Shown here one piece after another: positions 7,629-14,052 of a stretch of 14,052 bases of DNA. The notes beneath the pieces are model-generated. The model did not search any database. It had not been told where the DNA came from and was given only the letters and a program-made list of their open reading frames with translations. Position 1 is the first letter of the stretch; every line of letters begins with the position of its first letter. Both the position numbers and the translations under genes were made by a program. The stretch comes from REEP01 sp964517265. Lineage in GTDB: Bacteria; Pseudomonadota; Alphaproteobacteria; Rhodospirillales; Defluviicoccaceae. The stretch lies in assembly GCA_964517265.1 (NCBI GenBank), contig CAZFBS010000059.1, positions 1-14,052 of the forward strand. The letters run 5' to 3'.

Positions 7629-8225
7629 AACGTCCTCGGCCGTTCGTCCACGAGGCTGCGCTTGCCCAGGCCCGGCAGGACTGGCGCGCTGAACTTGACG
7701 CGATTGCCCCTGAGCGCTTGGTCTTTCTTGACGAGAGCGCAGCCCTCACGAGTATGGTCCGCACCCACGCCCGAAGCCTACAAGGCACCCGGGCCTACGG
7801 CACCATCCCTTGCAGTCACTGGACGCAGCTCACCGTGCTGGGGGCGTTAGGGACGGAAGGCATCCTGGCCGCCATGAGCATCGAGGCGGCGCGGACGTAT
7901 TCTGCGCCTTTCTCGTCCACGTGCTCCTGCCGGCGTTGCGCCAGCGCAAGCCCGAGGCCGTACTGGTCATGGATACCCTCTCTGCTCATAAGGCAAGAGT
8001 CGTACGACGGCTCCTCGACCGCTCCGAATTCAGCTACCGCTACCTTACTCGCCGGACCTCTGCCCGATCGAGCCGGCCTGGGCGAAAATGAAGAGCCGGT
8101 TGCGTGAGGTCGCCGCCCGAACCGCCGACGCCCTGCACGAGGCGCTCGCTCCGGCTCTCGATGCCATCACACCTCAGGACGCGCAGGGTTTCTTCCGTCA
8201 TGCCGGCTATGCCTGTCTAAACTAA
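7629..8225 (+). pseudogene. IS630-family transposase remnant, 5'-truncated and twice frameshifted
   Basis: Three overlapping frames together spell the DDE part of an IS630-type transposase. Frame one (to about 7889) has HEAALAQARQDWRAEL, then LVFLDES with the first catalytic Asp at 7730-7732, then the usual HWTQLTVLGAL. Frame two (about 7891-8045) has FLVHVLLPALRQ and LVMDTLSAHKA with the second Asp at 7972-7974. Frame three (about 8046-8225) has YSPDLCPIEPAWAKMKSRLR with the catalytic Glu at 8070-8072 and ends ACLN before TAA. The N-terminal helix-turn-helix region is absent. Each junction looks like a small deletion: residues expected after SIEAA, and the Pro-Pro before YSPD, are missing. 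Terminal inverted repeats were not found. The element is inactive and marks the edge of non-phage DNA. Confidence 0.88.
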
Positions 8226-8287
8226 CGCGCGATACGCTTTAGTGCATCATACCGCATCGCCGGTTATGCGATCCGGCAGGAGCCCGC

Positions 8288-9514
8288 TCAGGCGGCGAGT
8301 AGTTCGTCAGCCGGCCCGAAGAACTCGTAGCGGATCTGGCCCAGCGGGACGCCTGTCCTGGCGAGGCCGCCGACCATGGCACGCAGGAACGGCCGCGGGC
8401 CACAGAGATAGTATGCCGCTTCCTGGATAGGTGTGTTGCGGGCAAGCCAGTCGGTGGTGACAAGGCCACGCTCGTCATAGTGGCGGCCGAGCAGGTCGCC
8501 TGGGTCTGGTACGTTGTAGAAGGTACGCACCGTGATGTTGTGGGCCTGGGACGCCAGCTCCCGCGCGTGCTCGCCCATCGCATGGAGGCGGCCATTTTCC
8601 GCGCCATGGATGTACCAGGTCGGCTGTCCCCTGCCCGACCACGCGATCGTTTCCAGCATGCTCATCATGGGCGTGAGCCCGACACCGCCGCTGAGCAGCA
8701 CGACCGGGCCGTCATCTTTTTCATTCAGGAAGAATTCACCAGCCGGCGGCGCCACCTTGAGCACCGTGCCCGGGCGCGCGTGATCGTGCAGCCAGTTCGA
8801 GGCGAGCCCGGGAGGCACGCCCGGCATAGCCTCGCGCTTGACGCTGATGCGGTAGGAACGGTCGTTCGGGCCGGAGGAGATCGAGTAGTTGCGCTTCAGG
8901 TGGCCCGCTCCCGGTACGTTCAGCGCGAAGGTGAGATATTGGCCGGGGCGGTGGCGCATGACCGCGCGCCCGTCCGTCGGAACCAGGACGAAGGAGCGGA
9001 TAACCTCGCTCTCCGGCATCGTGCTCTCCACGGTGAAGTCGCGCCAGCCGTTCCAGCCTCCCGGGGCGGCCGCGAGCCGAGCGTAGATGTTGGACTCCCG
9101 CGCCATCAGCAAATCGGCCAGGAACCAGTACGCTTCGCCCCAGGCTTCCAGGACCTCCTCGGTGGCGGCGTCACCCAGCACGTCCTTGATGGCGCCAAGC
9201 AGCGCCGTGGCCACGAAGTGATAGTGCTCGGGCAGGATGTTCAGCGCGACATGCTTTTGAGCAATCCGCTCCACTCTGGAGGCCAGCACGCCGAGATTGT
9301 CGATGTTGCGCCCATAGGCGATCACCGCGGCGGTCAGCGCCTTTGACTGGGACCCTGTCTTGCCGTGATGCGACTGGTTGAACAGGTCGCGAATATCGGG
9401 GTTTTTAAACAGGATCTGGTACATGCGGTCGGTGACCGCCGTGCCGCCTTTCTCCAGTGCGGGAATGGTGGCCTTGACGATATCGATGGTCTTATCGCTG
9501 AGGGCGTCAGCCAT
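8288..9514 (-). CDS. hmp: Flavohemoprotein (nitric oxide dioxygenase)
   Basis: This is a 408-residue intact protein of the usual family length, and cytoplasmic. It converts NO plus O2 to nitrate using NAD(P)H, heme and FAD. The globin domain (1-150) has Tyr32 (B10), Gln56 (E7) and the proximal heme ligand His88 in AQKHVALNILPEHY, matching E. coli Tyr29, Gln53 and His85 with a constant offset of three. The FAD domain has RPGQYLTF (189-196) and RNYSIS (208-213). The NAD domain has GGVGLTPMMSM (276-286) and YLCGP (369-373), with a final FEFFGP-like YEFFGP. The ATG is supported by AGGAGG six bases upstream. It runs convergent to the IS630 remnant and has no partner gene; I saw no convincing NsrR or FNR-type site upstream. 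It appears to sit within phage DNA as a passenger. Confidence 0.97.
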   Translation of the reverse strand: MADALSDKTIDIVKATIPALEKGGTAVTDRMYQILFKNPDIRDLFNQSHHGKTGSQSKALTAAVIAYGRNIDNLGVLASRVERIAQKHVALNILPEHYHFVATALLGAIKDVLGDAATEEVLEAWGEAYWFLADLLMARESNIYARLAAAPGGWNGWRDFTVESTMPESEVIRSFVLVPTDGRAVMRHRPGQYLTFALNVPGAGHLKRNYSISSGPNDRSYRISVKREAMPGVPPGLASNWLHDHARPGTVLKVAPPAGEFFLNEKDDGPVVLLSGGVGLTPMMSMLETIAWSGRGQPTWYIHGAENGRLHAMGEHARELASQAHNITVRTFYNVPDPGDLLGRHYDERGLVTTDWLARNTPIQEAAYYLCGPRPFLRAMVGGLARTGVPLGQIRYEFFGPADELLAA

Positions 9515-9520
9515 GCGGAA

Positions 9521-9526
9521 CCTCCT
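9521..9526 (-). promoter_or_regulatory. Ribosome binding site of hmp
   Basis: The minus strand reads AGGAGG here, six bases before the ATG at 9514. It is a perfect Shine-Dalgarno core and decides the hmp start. Confidence 0.85.
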
Positions 9527-9990
9527 CGTGTTCGCTCTTTTACCCTTTCCAGCTCAGAGAGTTTGAACGCCGGAAGCCGGGGTTGTTGTCTGGCCAGTGA
9601 AGCACCCCGAGGCCGCTATGGCCATAATCTTTGTGCTTTCGATGTGCGCCAGACCTTTTTGGGAAGTCCGCGTTGAGCATGGAGGACTTGCCTTTGTGTG
9701 ATCCTGACATCCCTGCGGTGAGTTCCTCTCTGGGCTCCGTGGGGGTTTCTGCAGCCTTGTACGTTAAGGACGGAGCGGCTTTTCAGGGGTGACGGAAACG
9801 GGTGATTAGCGAGGGTCGAGCGCGGGCGCGTGGCAAAGACCATTTTCGCCCTCCCATCTTGTGCAAAAACCCTTCTTGCAATGGAGCAGTCTGCCGAAAG
9901 TCGTGGATCGAGGTTTTCCGCACATACTGTCGCCGGGCTGATACAGGGGAGGTGAGGACGTCACCGGGAGCATCTTTTGACCGGCGCTTT
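9527..9990. other. Intergenic stretch without a recognisable gene
   Basis: Between the hmp start and the BrnT fragment I see no protein family, RNA gene or clear promoter. Small open frames exist on both strands (for example plus 9802-9999 and minus 9616-9843) but their composition is Arg/Pro/Ser-rich and they match nothing I know. The hmp promoter should lie in the first 100 or so bases. A weak dyad is present near 9858-9882 (TTGTGCAAAAAC... TTGCAA). The stretch is likely decayed DNA of the inserted patch. Confidence 0.4.
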
Positions 9991-10018
9991 GGGCACTAGA
10001 CCAACCTACGGAGTGCCC
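9991..10018 (+). promoter_or_regulatory. Perfect inverted repeat ahead of the BrnT start, possible operator
   Basis: GGGCACT (9991-9997) and AGTGCCC (10012-10018) are a perfect 7-base inverted repeat with a 14-base spacer, ending 11 bases before the ATG at 10030. BrnTA toxin-antitoxin operons are autoregulated by BrnA binding upstream, so a leftover operator is plausible. There is no T-run after it, so a terminator is unlikely. Confidence 0.35.
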
Positions 10019-10029
10019 GTATCTTTGAA

Positions 10030-10166
10030 ATGCTAAGCCTGATCTTTGAATGGGACGAGGACAAGGCCGGGCGGAACCTGGAAAAGCATGGGGTCAGCTT
10101 CATTGCGGCTGTGGCCGTGTTCGAAGACCCGCGGCGGATCGAGCGCCTCGATCTCCGCCAGGACTA
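10030..10166 (+). pseudogene. brnT: BrnT-type toxin, N-terminal fragment
   Basis: The first ~46 codons match the start of BrnT (RelE-fold ribonuclease toxin of type II BrnTA systems): FEWDEDKAGRNLEKHGVSF followed by AAVAVFEDPRRIERLDLRQDY. The full family is about 90-100 residues. The second half, normally with an ERW.TIG pattern and an (I)RIISAR(R/K) stretch, is missing, because the sequence passes into an IS21-like element at about 10167. No BrnA antitoxin gene follows. The fragment should be inactive, since the later catalytic and core strands are gone. The frame stays open through the element into tail sequence up to 10497, so automated tools may report a single 155-residue hypothetical protein. 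Confidence 0.75.
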
Positions 10167-10326
10167 TGTGTCAATCGGCACAGGAACGGGATCCCTTATC
10201 GGCATGCAAAAGGAAGTGGGACCCCGGTCGGAGACCGGAATTCTGAGCACCCACAAGTTCTTGCAGTCCGAAGAGAGGGGTCCCGGTTGGAAGCCTATCG
10301 GGGGTCCTACCGCGCGCCGATCCACA
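10167..10326. mobile_element. 160-bp IS21-like mini-element with imperfect terminal inverted repeats
   Basis: The left end reads TGTGTCAATCGGCAC and the right end, on the minus strand, reads TGTGGATCGGCGCGC. Matching blocks continue inward: GGGATCCC against GGACCCC, ATCGGCAT against ATAGGCTT, and GGGACCCC (10218-10225) against GGGGTCCC (10277-10284) in inverted orientation. TG...CA ends with several spaced GGGACCCC-type blocks are typical of IS21-family termini. The core carries no istA or istB, so this is either an internally deleted copy or a non-autonomous derivative. The flanks (BrnT on the left, phage tail on the right) are unrelated and no target duplication is visible, which suggests it sits at a deletion or recombination junction. 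Confidence 0.6.
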
Positions 10327-10497
10327 GCCATGGTCATCGGCCACATTCAGCTTGCCGCCGGCGAAGCTGCCGCATCCTTCTCAGTGGCTGCGGCCGTGGA
10401 TTTCGCCGCCGGCGACGTGCTCGCCATCGCCGCGCCCGATCCGCAAGACGCCACGCTTGCCGACATCGCGCTCACCCTCGTTCTCGGCTTCACCTGA
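10327..10497 (+). pseudogene. C-terminal fragment of a second DUF2793-type tail protein
   Basis: The last ~56 codons of an open frame spell a tail-protein C-terminal module: VIGHIQLAAGEAAASFSV, FAAGDVLAIAAPDP and DATLADIALTLVLGFT. It aligns without gaps over most of its length to residues 188-239 of the 5626-6345 protein (VGTMRWAAAGTAASF, LPDATLADITWTIKG). The codons before 10327 belong to the IS21-like element, so the N-terminal part of this gene has been lost. The sequence differs enough from the upstream copy to be a paralogue and not a recent duplication. It shows that phage DNA resumes here after the inserted patch. The fragment would not make a functional tail protein on its own. Confidence 0.78.
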
Positions 10498-10571
10498 ACC
10501 CTGCGTGGCCGGGGTGCGCTGAGCGCCATCAGGCGCGCCCGCCGCAGACGAGCATCCTCCGCAGGCTTTCC

Positions 10572-10583
10572 TGTTGCGCAACA
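10572..10583. repeat. 12-base perfect palindrome upstream of the holin-like gene
   Basis: TGTTGCGCAACA is perfectly symmetric and ends 19 bases before the ATG at 10603. A shorter palindrome, GCGCTGAGCGC, lies at 10516-10526. Either could be a protein-binding site; there is no loop for an RNA hairpin. Confidence 0.4.
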
Positions 10584-10602
10584 ACGCCCGGGATTCATTG
10601 CC

Positions 10603-10905
10603 ATGACCCCCGAAGACCACACTCACGCCATTCACGCGCTGCAGACCGACGTCTCCGAGATCAAGGCGATCCTCAATAACGGCATTCGCACGATGGCCAA
10701 CGACCAGAAGAGCGAGCTCGCCACGGTCAAGGACGACATCCAAAGCATCCGCGATGCGCTGACCAGCCACGTCGCCAAGGAAGATGTCGTCTACGAAATC
10801 TTCAAACGGGTGATGAACACCGGCGTTTCCATCACCGGTGCGCTGATCGCACTGTTGCTCGCAATCATCGGATACCTGCTCGTGCATCCGGTCGGGTTGC
10901 AGTGA
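10603..10905 (+). CDS. Small coiled-coil plus membrane-anchor protein, XhlA/holin-like
   Basis: This is a 100-residue protein. Residues about 8-60 are helical with heptad-like spacing (IHALQTDVSEIKAIL, DDIQSIRDALTSHV). Residues about 75-95 are one strong transmembrane helix (SITGALIALLLAIIGYLLV), followed by a short tail. A cytoplasmic coil followed by a single C-terminal helix is the layout of XhlA/hemolysin-type proteins that work with phage holins, and the gene follows tail genes, where lysis or membrane proteins often lie. The assignment is by layout and context, not by a diagnostic motif. The ATG is the best start; only a weak purine run precedes it (GGGA). No endolysin is next to it, so the lysis cassette is incomplete or lies elsewhere. 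Confidence 0.6.
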   Translation: MTPEDHTHAIHALQTDVSEIKAILNNGIRTMANDQKSELATVKDDIQSIRDALTSHVAKEDVVYEIFKRVMNTGVSITGALIALLLAIIGYLLVHPVGLQ

Positions 10906-11567
10906 AAGGCTACGAGTGCTCTCCTTTAACACTCGATCCTTTACACGAAATTCTTGACAACCTCCCCCTGCCGGGCTGGCGACAACCACACGCGCCACAT
11001 CGGGCTTACGCCCCCGCACCACCAACAAGATATTGCCGGTGGCTCGATTACCCCTTCATCATCCTTGCTCAGGGTGCGAGCGAAATTTTCCCGGCCCGAC
11101 CGCGTCATATCACTCCGTAAGCGATGCGGATGGCCGCACTTGGCGGATCCCTAATCTCTAAATCTGTGACGGGTCCCTTTTCCCGACGGCCGGCGGGGTC
11201 AATCCGTCGCTTACTATCCGGGCGCTCGCATGTCGGATTGCCGACCGTATCATCCTCCATGCAGCGCATGGCGAACTTTGAGCGCCTCTCGGCGAAGGGA
11301 CGCGGAGCCTTGAGGAAACTTTCTGATTCTTGGACTGTGCTTTCCGCGATGGCCGCGGTCGATGCAGGGCCTTGGGACGGTGTCCGTCTATCGCAGCGCG
11401 GCCTCACCTCATATTCACCGGAAAGGCTGAAGGATCAACTGGCGGCTCAGGTAAACCTTGGCATCTTCATGGTAAAATGTAGGTGGGCTGCGGCGGCCGG
11501 CGTATGCCGTCTGTGCCGCCAAGCCCCGTGGACGTACTTGCCGATACTGATCACTCCCGGGTGCACA
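10906..11567. other. Long intergenic stretch without a recognisable gene
   Basis: This stretch separates the last phage gene from the convergent membrane-protein gene. Open frames exist on both strands (plus 11124-11597, minus 11105-11407), but neither shows a family motif or a ribosome binding site I trust, and the two overlap. The segment at 10940-10959 (TTTACACGAAATTCTTGACA) recalls the end of IS256-type elements, from memory only. No tRNA, and no repeated core of an attachment site, could be found. It may contain the prophage boundary. Confidence 0.4.
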
Positions 11568-12080
11568 TCACTTACCCATCGGGAAGAAGGTTCCTAGGAT
11601 CATGCCGTACAGGCACTGTGCAGCAACAATTGCGAGCGGTGTTCCGCGACCGTAGTGCAATCCCAGCCACCCGGGCGGCTCCAGCACCGTTCGCGGCTGC
11701 GGACCGTCGAATTCGGTTGCCATGCGCGGATGGAGGTATGGGATAAGCGGCAGGAATATGATGATAAGAAACAGGCCATGGAAGAGGCCGAGCAGTCCTC
11801 CAAGCCACCAGGTTGCCGCGCCGAGACTTGCGAATACGAGAGCATAGCCGAAGGCAAACAGCCAGCCACCCACAAGGTACAGAAAGAAGCCGACCACCTC
11901 CGCCACGCTCCGGTTGGACGTGAGCACCGTTCCGAAGAGGAACGGCATGCTCAATCGCGACCAGCCTCGGAAGCGGCTAACTTCCAACAGGATCGTCATA
12001 GCTGTCGTGGCGAGAAGACCCCACAGCAAGATCGCGTCCAGGTAGACGAACACGTCGCGGACGAGCGGGATGGATTTCAT
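11568..12080 (-). CDS. Four-helix membrane protein of unknown function
   Basis: This is a 170-residue protein with about four hydrophobic helices: residues ~13-33 (YLDAILLWGLLATTAMTILL), ~60-85, ~88-113 (WLGGLLGLFHGLFLIIIFLP) and ~148-166. Between helices three and four is a polar loop with YLHPRMATEFDG and LEPPGWLGLHYGRGTPLA, which I recall as conserved in uncharacterised proteobacterial membrane proteins; no function is known to me. Its ATG overlaps the stop of the GH15 gene (ATGA, 12077-12080), so it is translated from the same message. The pairing suggests, but does not show, a link to sugar metabolism or envelope stress. No signal peptide distinct from the first helix is seen. Confidence 0.8.
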   Translation of the reverse strand: MKSIPLVRDVFVYLDAILLWGLLATTAMTILLEVSRFRGWSRLSMPFLFGTVLTSNRSVAEVVGFFLYLVGGWLFAFGYALVFASLGAATWWLGGLLGLFHGLFLIIIFLPLIPYLHPRMATEFDGPQPRTVLEPPGWLGLHYGRGTPLAIVAAQCLYGMILGTFFPMGK

Positions 12081-13903
12081 TTTGCGGACCTCTCCGCCGC
12101 GGAGATGCTGAGGGCGGCATTGATCAGAGCGGCGTGGGTGAAAGCCTGGGGAAAATTGCCGAGCGCTCGGCCGGTTTTTGGTTCTATTTCCTCACCATAG
12201 AGCCCGACATCATTGGCATACCCGAGCAGTTCCTCGAACCGCTGCCGCGCCTCGAGAACCGCACCTTGCAGCGCTAGGAACTCGACGGCCCAGAAGGACG
12301 CCGCGCCAAAGGCGCCCTCTGGGGCGTCCATGCCGTCGAAACCGCGGTGATAGCGGTAAAGAAGGGCACCTTGCCCGAGTTCTCGATCCATCCGCTCAAA
12401 GGTCGTATTCATGCGCGGTGCGTTGGCCTGTGCATAGTGATAGCGACTGAACAACAGCAATGTGGCATCGAGCTCTTCTCCTCCAAAGACACTCACATAT
12501 GAGCCGGAAGATGGATCGACCCCATGCAGTTCGATCTCCCGGCGGATAGCCTCGCGGTGTTCTTCGAAGCGCACTTTGGGAACCTTTATGCTTCCCTCGT
12601 CGTGCAAGCGGGTCAGGCGGTCGAGAGCTGCCCAGCACATCATCTTGGAGAACGTGTTGTGCCGGCGGCCGTGGGGGTATTCCCAGATGCCGTTATCGGG
12701 CTTCCGCCATTGCCTGCAGACCGTCTTGCCGAACTTGATGAGAAGCTGCTTTTCCTGGCGACTAAGCCGGCCGCCGCCCTGCAGGTAGTCGTAAGCAGCA
12801 ACGATGACCGAGCCGTAGATATCCAACTGAAGTTGAGAATGTGCGCCATTGCCGATCCTGACAGGAGTGGAACGGCGATAGCCTTCAAGGTGATCGAGGT
12901 GCTGCTCGTCCAGCGTGGGAAGGCCGTACACGCTGTACATCACCTGAAGTTTTGAGGCTGTCAGCCGTGTAGAATTGATCATCCAGTTGAGAAAGGCATG
13001 CCCCTCGTCCGTGAATCCCAGTTCCAGGAAGGCGCGCAGCGTGAGGGCTGCATCTCTGAGCCAGCAGTAGCGGTAGTCCCAGTTGCGGGGGCCGCCAATC
13101 CACTCGGGAAGCGAGGAGGTTGGCGCGGCGACCACCGCTCCTGACAGACAGAACGTCAAGAGCTTCAAGGTCAGGGCGCTCCGCAGCACAGAACCGGCGT
13201 AAGGTCCCTTGTACCGACATCGACTGGACCACTCCTGCCACCAGCATAAAGTTTCCACTAACCGTACTTCAGCCTCGCCGTCCAATCCCGGAATCACTGC
13301 CATGCTGCCGCCGGTGCAGGTCAGGGAAAGAAAACGGCGCTCATTCGCATGAAGCTGAAACTCTGCACTCAAGCTTGCGTGCTCTCCGTCGAGCGCCAAG
13401 GGGATATCCGTATGCAGCAGCAAGACGTTGCGGTTATCTCCGGTCAGCCAGACGCCAACTCCGCGGCGATGAATCCGCGGACGCTTTCGCGCGTAGTCGG
13501 GCCGCGGCTGATAAAGAATTCGAATGGTCGGTGCGCCATTCAGGACTTCGATGATGCGCAGCACCTCTCGCTGTGGCCGAAGCTTCCGGCCAACCGCGGG
13601 ATCGACGGCCATCAGGTCGGTCAGACGAAAGCTACCGCCGGTTGAGGTCACCGTTGTCTCTAGGACAGCGGTTTCGGTTACGTAGCGTCGCTCATAACGT
13701 GCGTCGGGATCCGAGAAAACGGCGAACCGACCGCCGGCCTGATCGTCGAGGATCGCCGCGAACACCGACGGGCTGTCGAAATCCGGCATGCAAAGCCAGT
13801 CGATGGAGCCTTTTCGCGATATCAGAGCTGCGGTGCGACAATCGCCGATCACCGCGTAATCTCCAATCTCGGGATAGGGATCCACGCCGACAATCGGGAT
13901 CAC
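12077..13903 (-). CDS. Glycoside hydrolase family 15 protein (trehalase/glucoamylase-like)
   Basis: This is a 608-residue protein of usual family length, with no signal peptide, so probably cytoplasmic. The N-terminus has IGDYAVIGDCRTAALISRKG then SIDWLCMPDFDSPSVF, the trehalase-like N-terminal beta domain (residues ~13-230). The (alpha/alpha)6 catalytic domain follows, with NWDYRYCWLRDA (274-285) forming the sugar-binding site, PDNGIWE with the candidate general acid Glu408, and LYGEEIEP (568-575) with the candidate general base Glu571 or Glu572, then FPQAFTHAALI. Bacterial members include trehalases and glucan-degrading enzymes; the substrate cannot be told from sequence. The GTG start at 13903 is chosen because no other in-frame start occurs before the upstream stop at 13949-13951; its ribosome site is poor. 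It overlaps the membrane-protein gene by four bases. Confidence 0.93.
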   Translation of the reverse strand: MIPIVGVDPYPEIGDYAVIGDCRTAALISRKGSIDWLCMPDFDSPSVFAAILDDQAGGRFAVFSDPDARYERRYVTETAVLETTVTSTGGSFRLTDLMAVDPAVGRKLRPQREVLRIIEVLNGAPTIRILYQPRPDYARKRPRIHRRGVGVWLTGDNRNVLLLHTDIPLALDGEHASLSAEFQLHANERRFLSLTCTGGSMAVIPGLDGEAEVRLVETLCWWQEWSSRCRYKGPYAGSVLRSALTLKLLTFCLSGAVVAAPTSSLPEWIGGPRNWDYRYCWLRDAALTLRAFLELGFTDEGHAFLNWMINSTRLTASKLQVMYSVYGLPTLDEQHLDHLEGYRRSTPVRIGNGAHSQLQLDIYGSVIVAAYDYLQGGGRLSRQEKQLLIKFGKTVCRQWRKPDNGIWEYPHGRRHNTFSKMMCWAALDRLTRLHDEGSIKVPKVRFEEHREAIRREIELHGVDPSSGSYVSVFGGEELDATLLLFSRYHYAQANAPRMNTTFERMDRELGQGALLYRYHRGFDGMDAPEGAFGAASFWAVEFLALQGAVLEARQRFEELLGYANDVGLYGEEIEPKTGRALGNFPQAFTHAALINAALSISAAERSAK

Positions 13904-14052
13904 GGTTTGATGCCCATTGGATCCTTCACCGGGGTCGCTTGGCGTTCCAGCTCAATACCTTAGCGTCGCCCTTCGCAGCCGAAGGTCATCCCCCCGCCAG
14001 GGCAATCGCATTTCAACTTTGAGCCAGGAGTGTGGCGAGGAAATCGTTGTTC

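Noticed and set aside
8226..8287. Possible terminator hairpin between the IS630 remnant and hmp (CGCAT...ATGCG near 8252-8269)
   Set aside because: The stem is only five base pairs and no T-run follows on either strand.
9527..9620. NsrR- or FNR-type site upstream of hmp
   Set aside because: I looked for paired ATGCAT-like or TTGAT...ATCAA halves and saw nothing close enough to report.
9616..9999. Small open frames in the hmp-brnT gap on both strands
   Set aside because: Arg/Ser/Pro-rich products of low-complexity type with no supporting start signal or family resemblance.
10954..10959. TTGACA as a sigma-70 -35 box
   Set aside because: No acceptable -10 hexamer at 16-18 bases downstream, and no gene follows on that strand with a convincing start.
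11105..11407. Minus-strand 100-codon open frame and the overlapping plus-strand frame at 11124-11597
   Set aside because: No ribosome binding site, no recognised motif, and the two frames conflict. I could not decide that either is coding.
1..14052. CRISPR arrays, tRNA or rRNA genes, replication origin
   Set aside because: No regularly spaced direct repeats, tRNA-like T-arm sequences or origin-type repeats were found on reading both strands by eye.

Overview
The window is GC-rich double-stranded DNA that reads like an alphaproteobacterial (probably Rhizobiales-type) chromosome. I infer this from the gene families present: a gene-transfer-agent (GTA)-style tail module, IS630 and IS21-type debris, a BrnT fragment and a trehalase-like GH15 enzyme. 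No ribosomal or tRNA gene is present to fix the taxon.

Positions 1-7628 are a tightly packed plus-strand phage tail operon. It holds the end of a tape-measure protein, a DUF2460 protein (GTA gp12 type), a DUF2163 Fe-S hub protein (gp13 type), an NlpC/P60 peptidase (gp14 type), a large baseplate/host-specificity protein (gp15 type), and then a DUF2793-like tail protein, a lectin-fold-like tail protein and a short protein made of three 20-residue repeats. Most of these genes overlap by stop/start codons (GTGA, ATGA, TAATG, TGATG), as expected for one translationally coupled transcript. The extra tail-tip genes after the gp15-type gene, and the lack of a recognisable GTA TIM barrel in it, favour a prophage or prophage remnant over a true GTA.

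Positions about 7629-10326 look like a foreign patch inside the prophage. It contains a decayed IS630-family transposase in three reading frames, an intact flavohemoprotein gene (hmp) on the minus strand, a stretch with no recognisable gene, the first ~46 codons of a BrnT-type toxin gene, and a 160-bp element whose ends form imperfect inverted repeats of IS21 type. Directly at the far end of that element the phage sequence resumes with the last ~56 codons of a second tail protein. That fragment is homologous to the C-terminus of the 5626-6345 protein and is followed by a small holin/XhlA-like membrane protein (10603-10905). The BrnT fragment, mini-element and tail fragment happen to share one open frame, which makes a chimeric ORF.

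Positions 10906-11567 hold no gene I can recognise. On the minus strand, 13903-11568 is a two-gene unit: a GH15 (trehalase/glucoamylase-like) enzyme overlapped by 4 bases by a four-helix membrane protein of unknown function. This looks like host chromosome beyond the prophage debris. The most notable points are the recombinant junction around 10167-10326, the propeller-like middle of the large tail protein, and the short triple-repeat protein at the tail-operon end.
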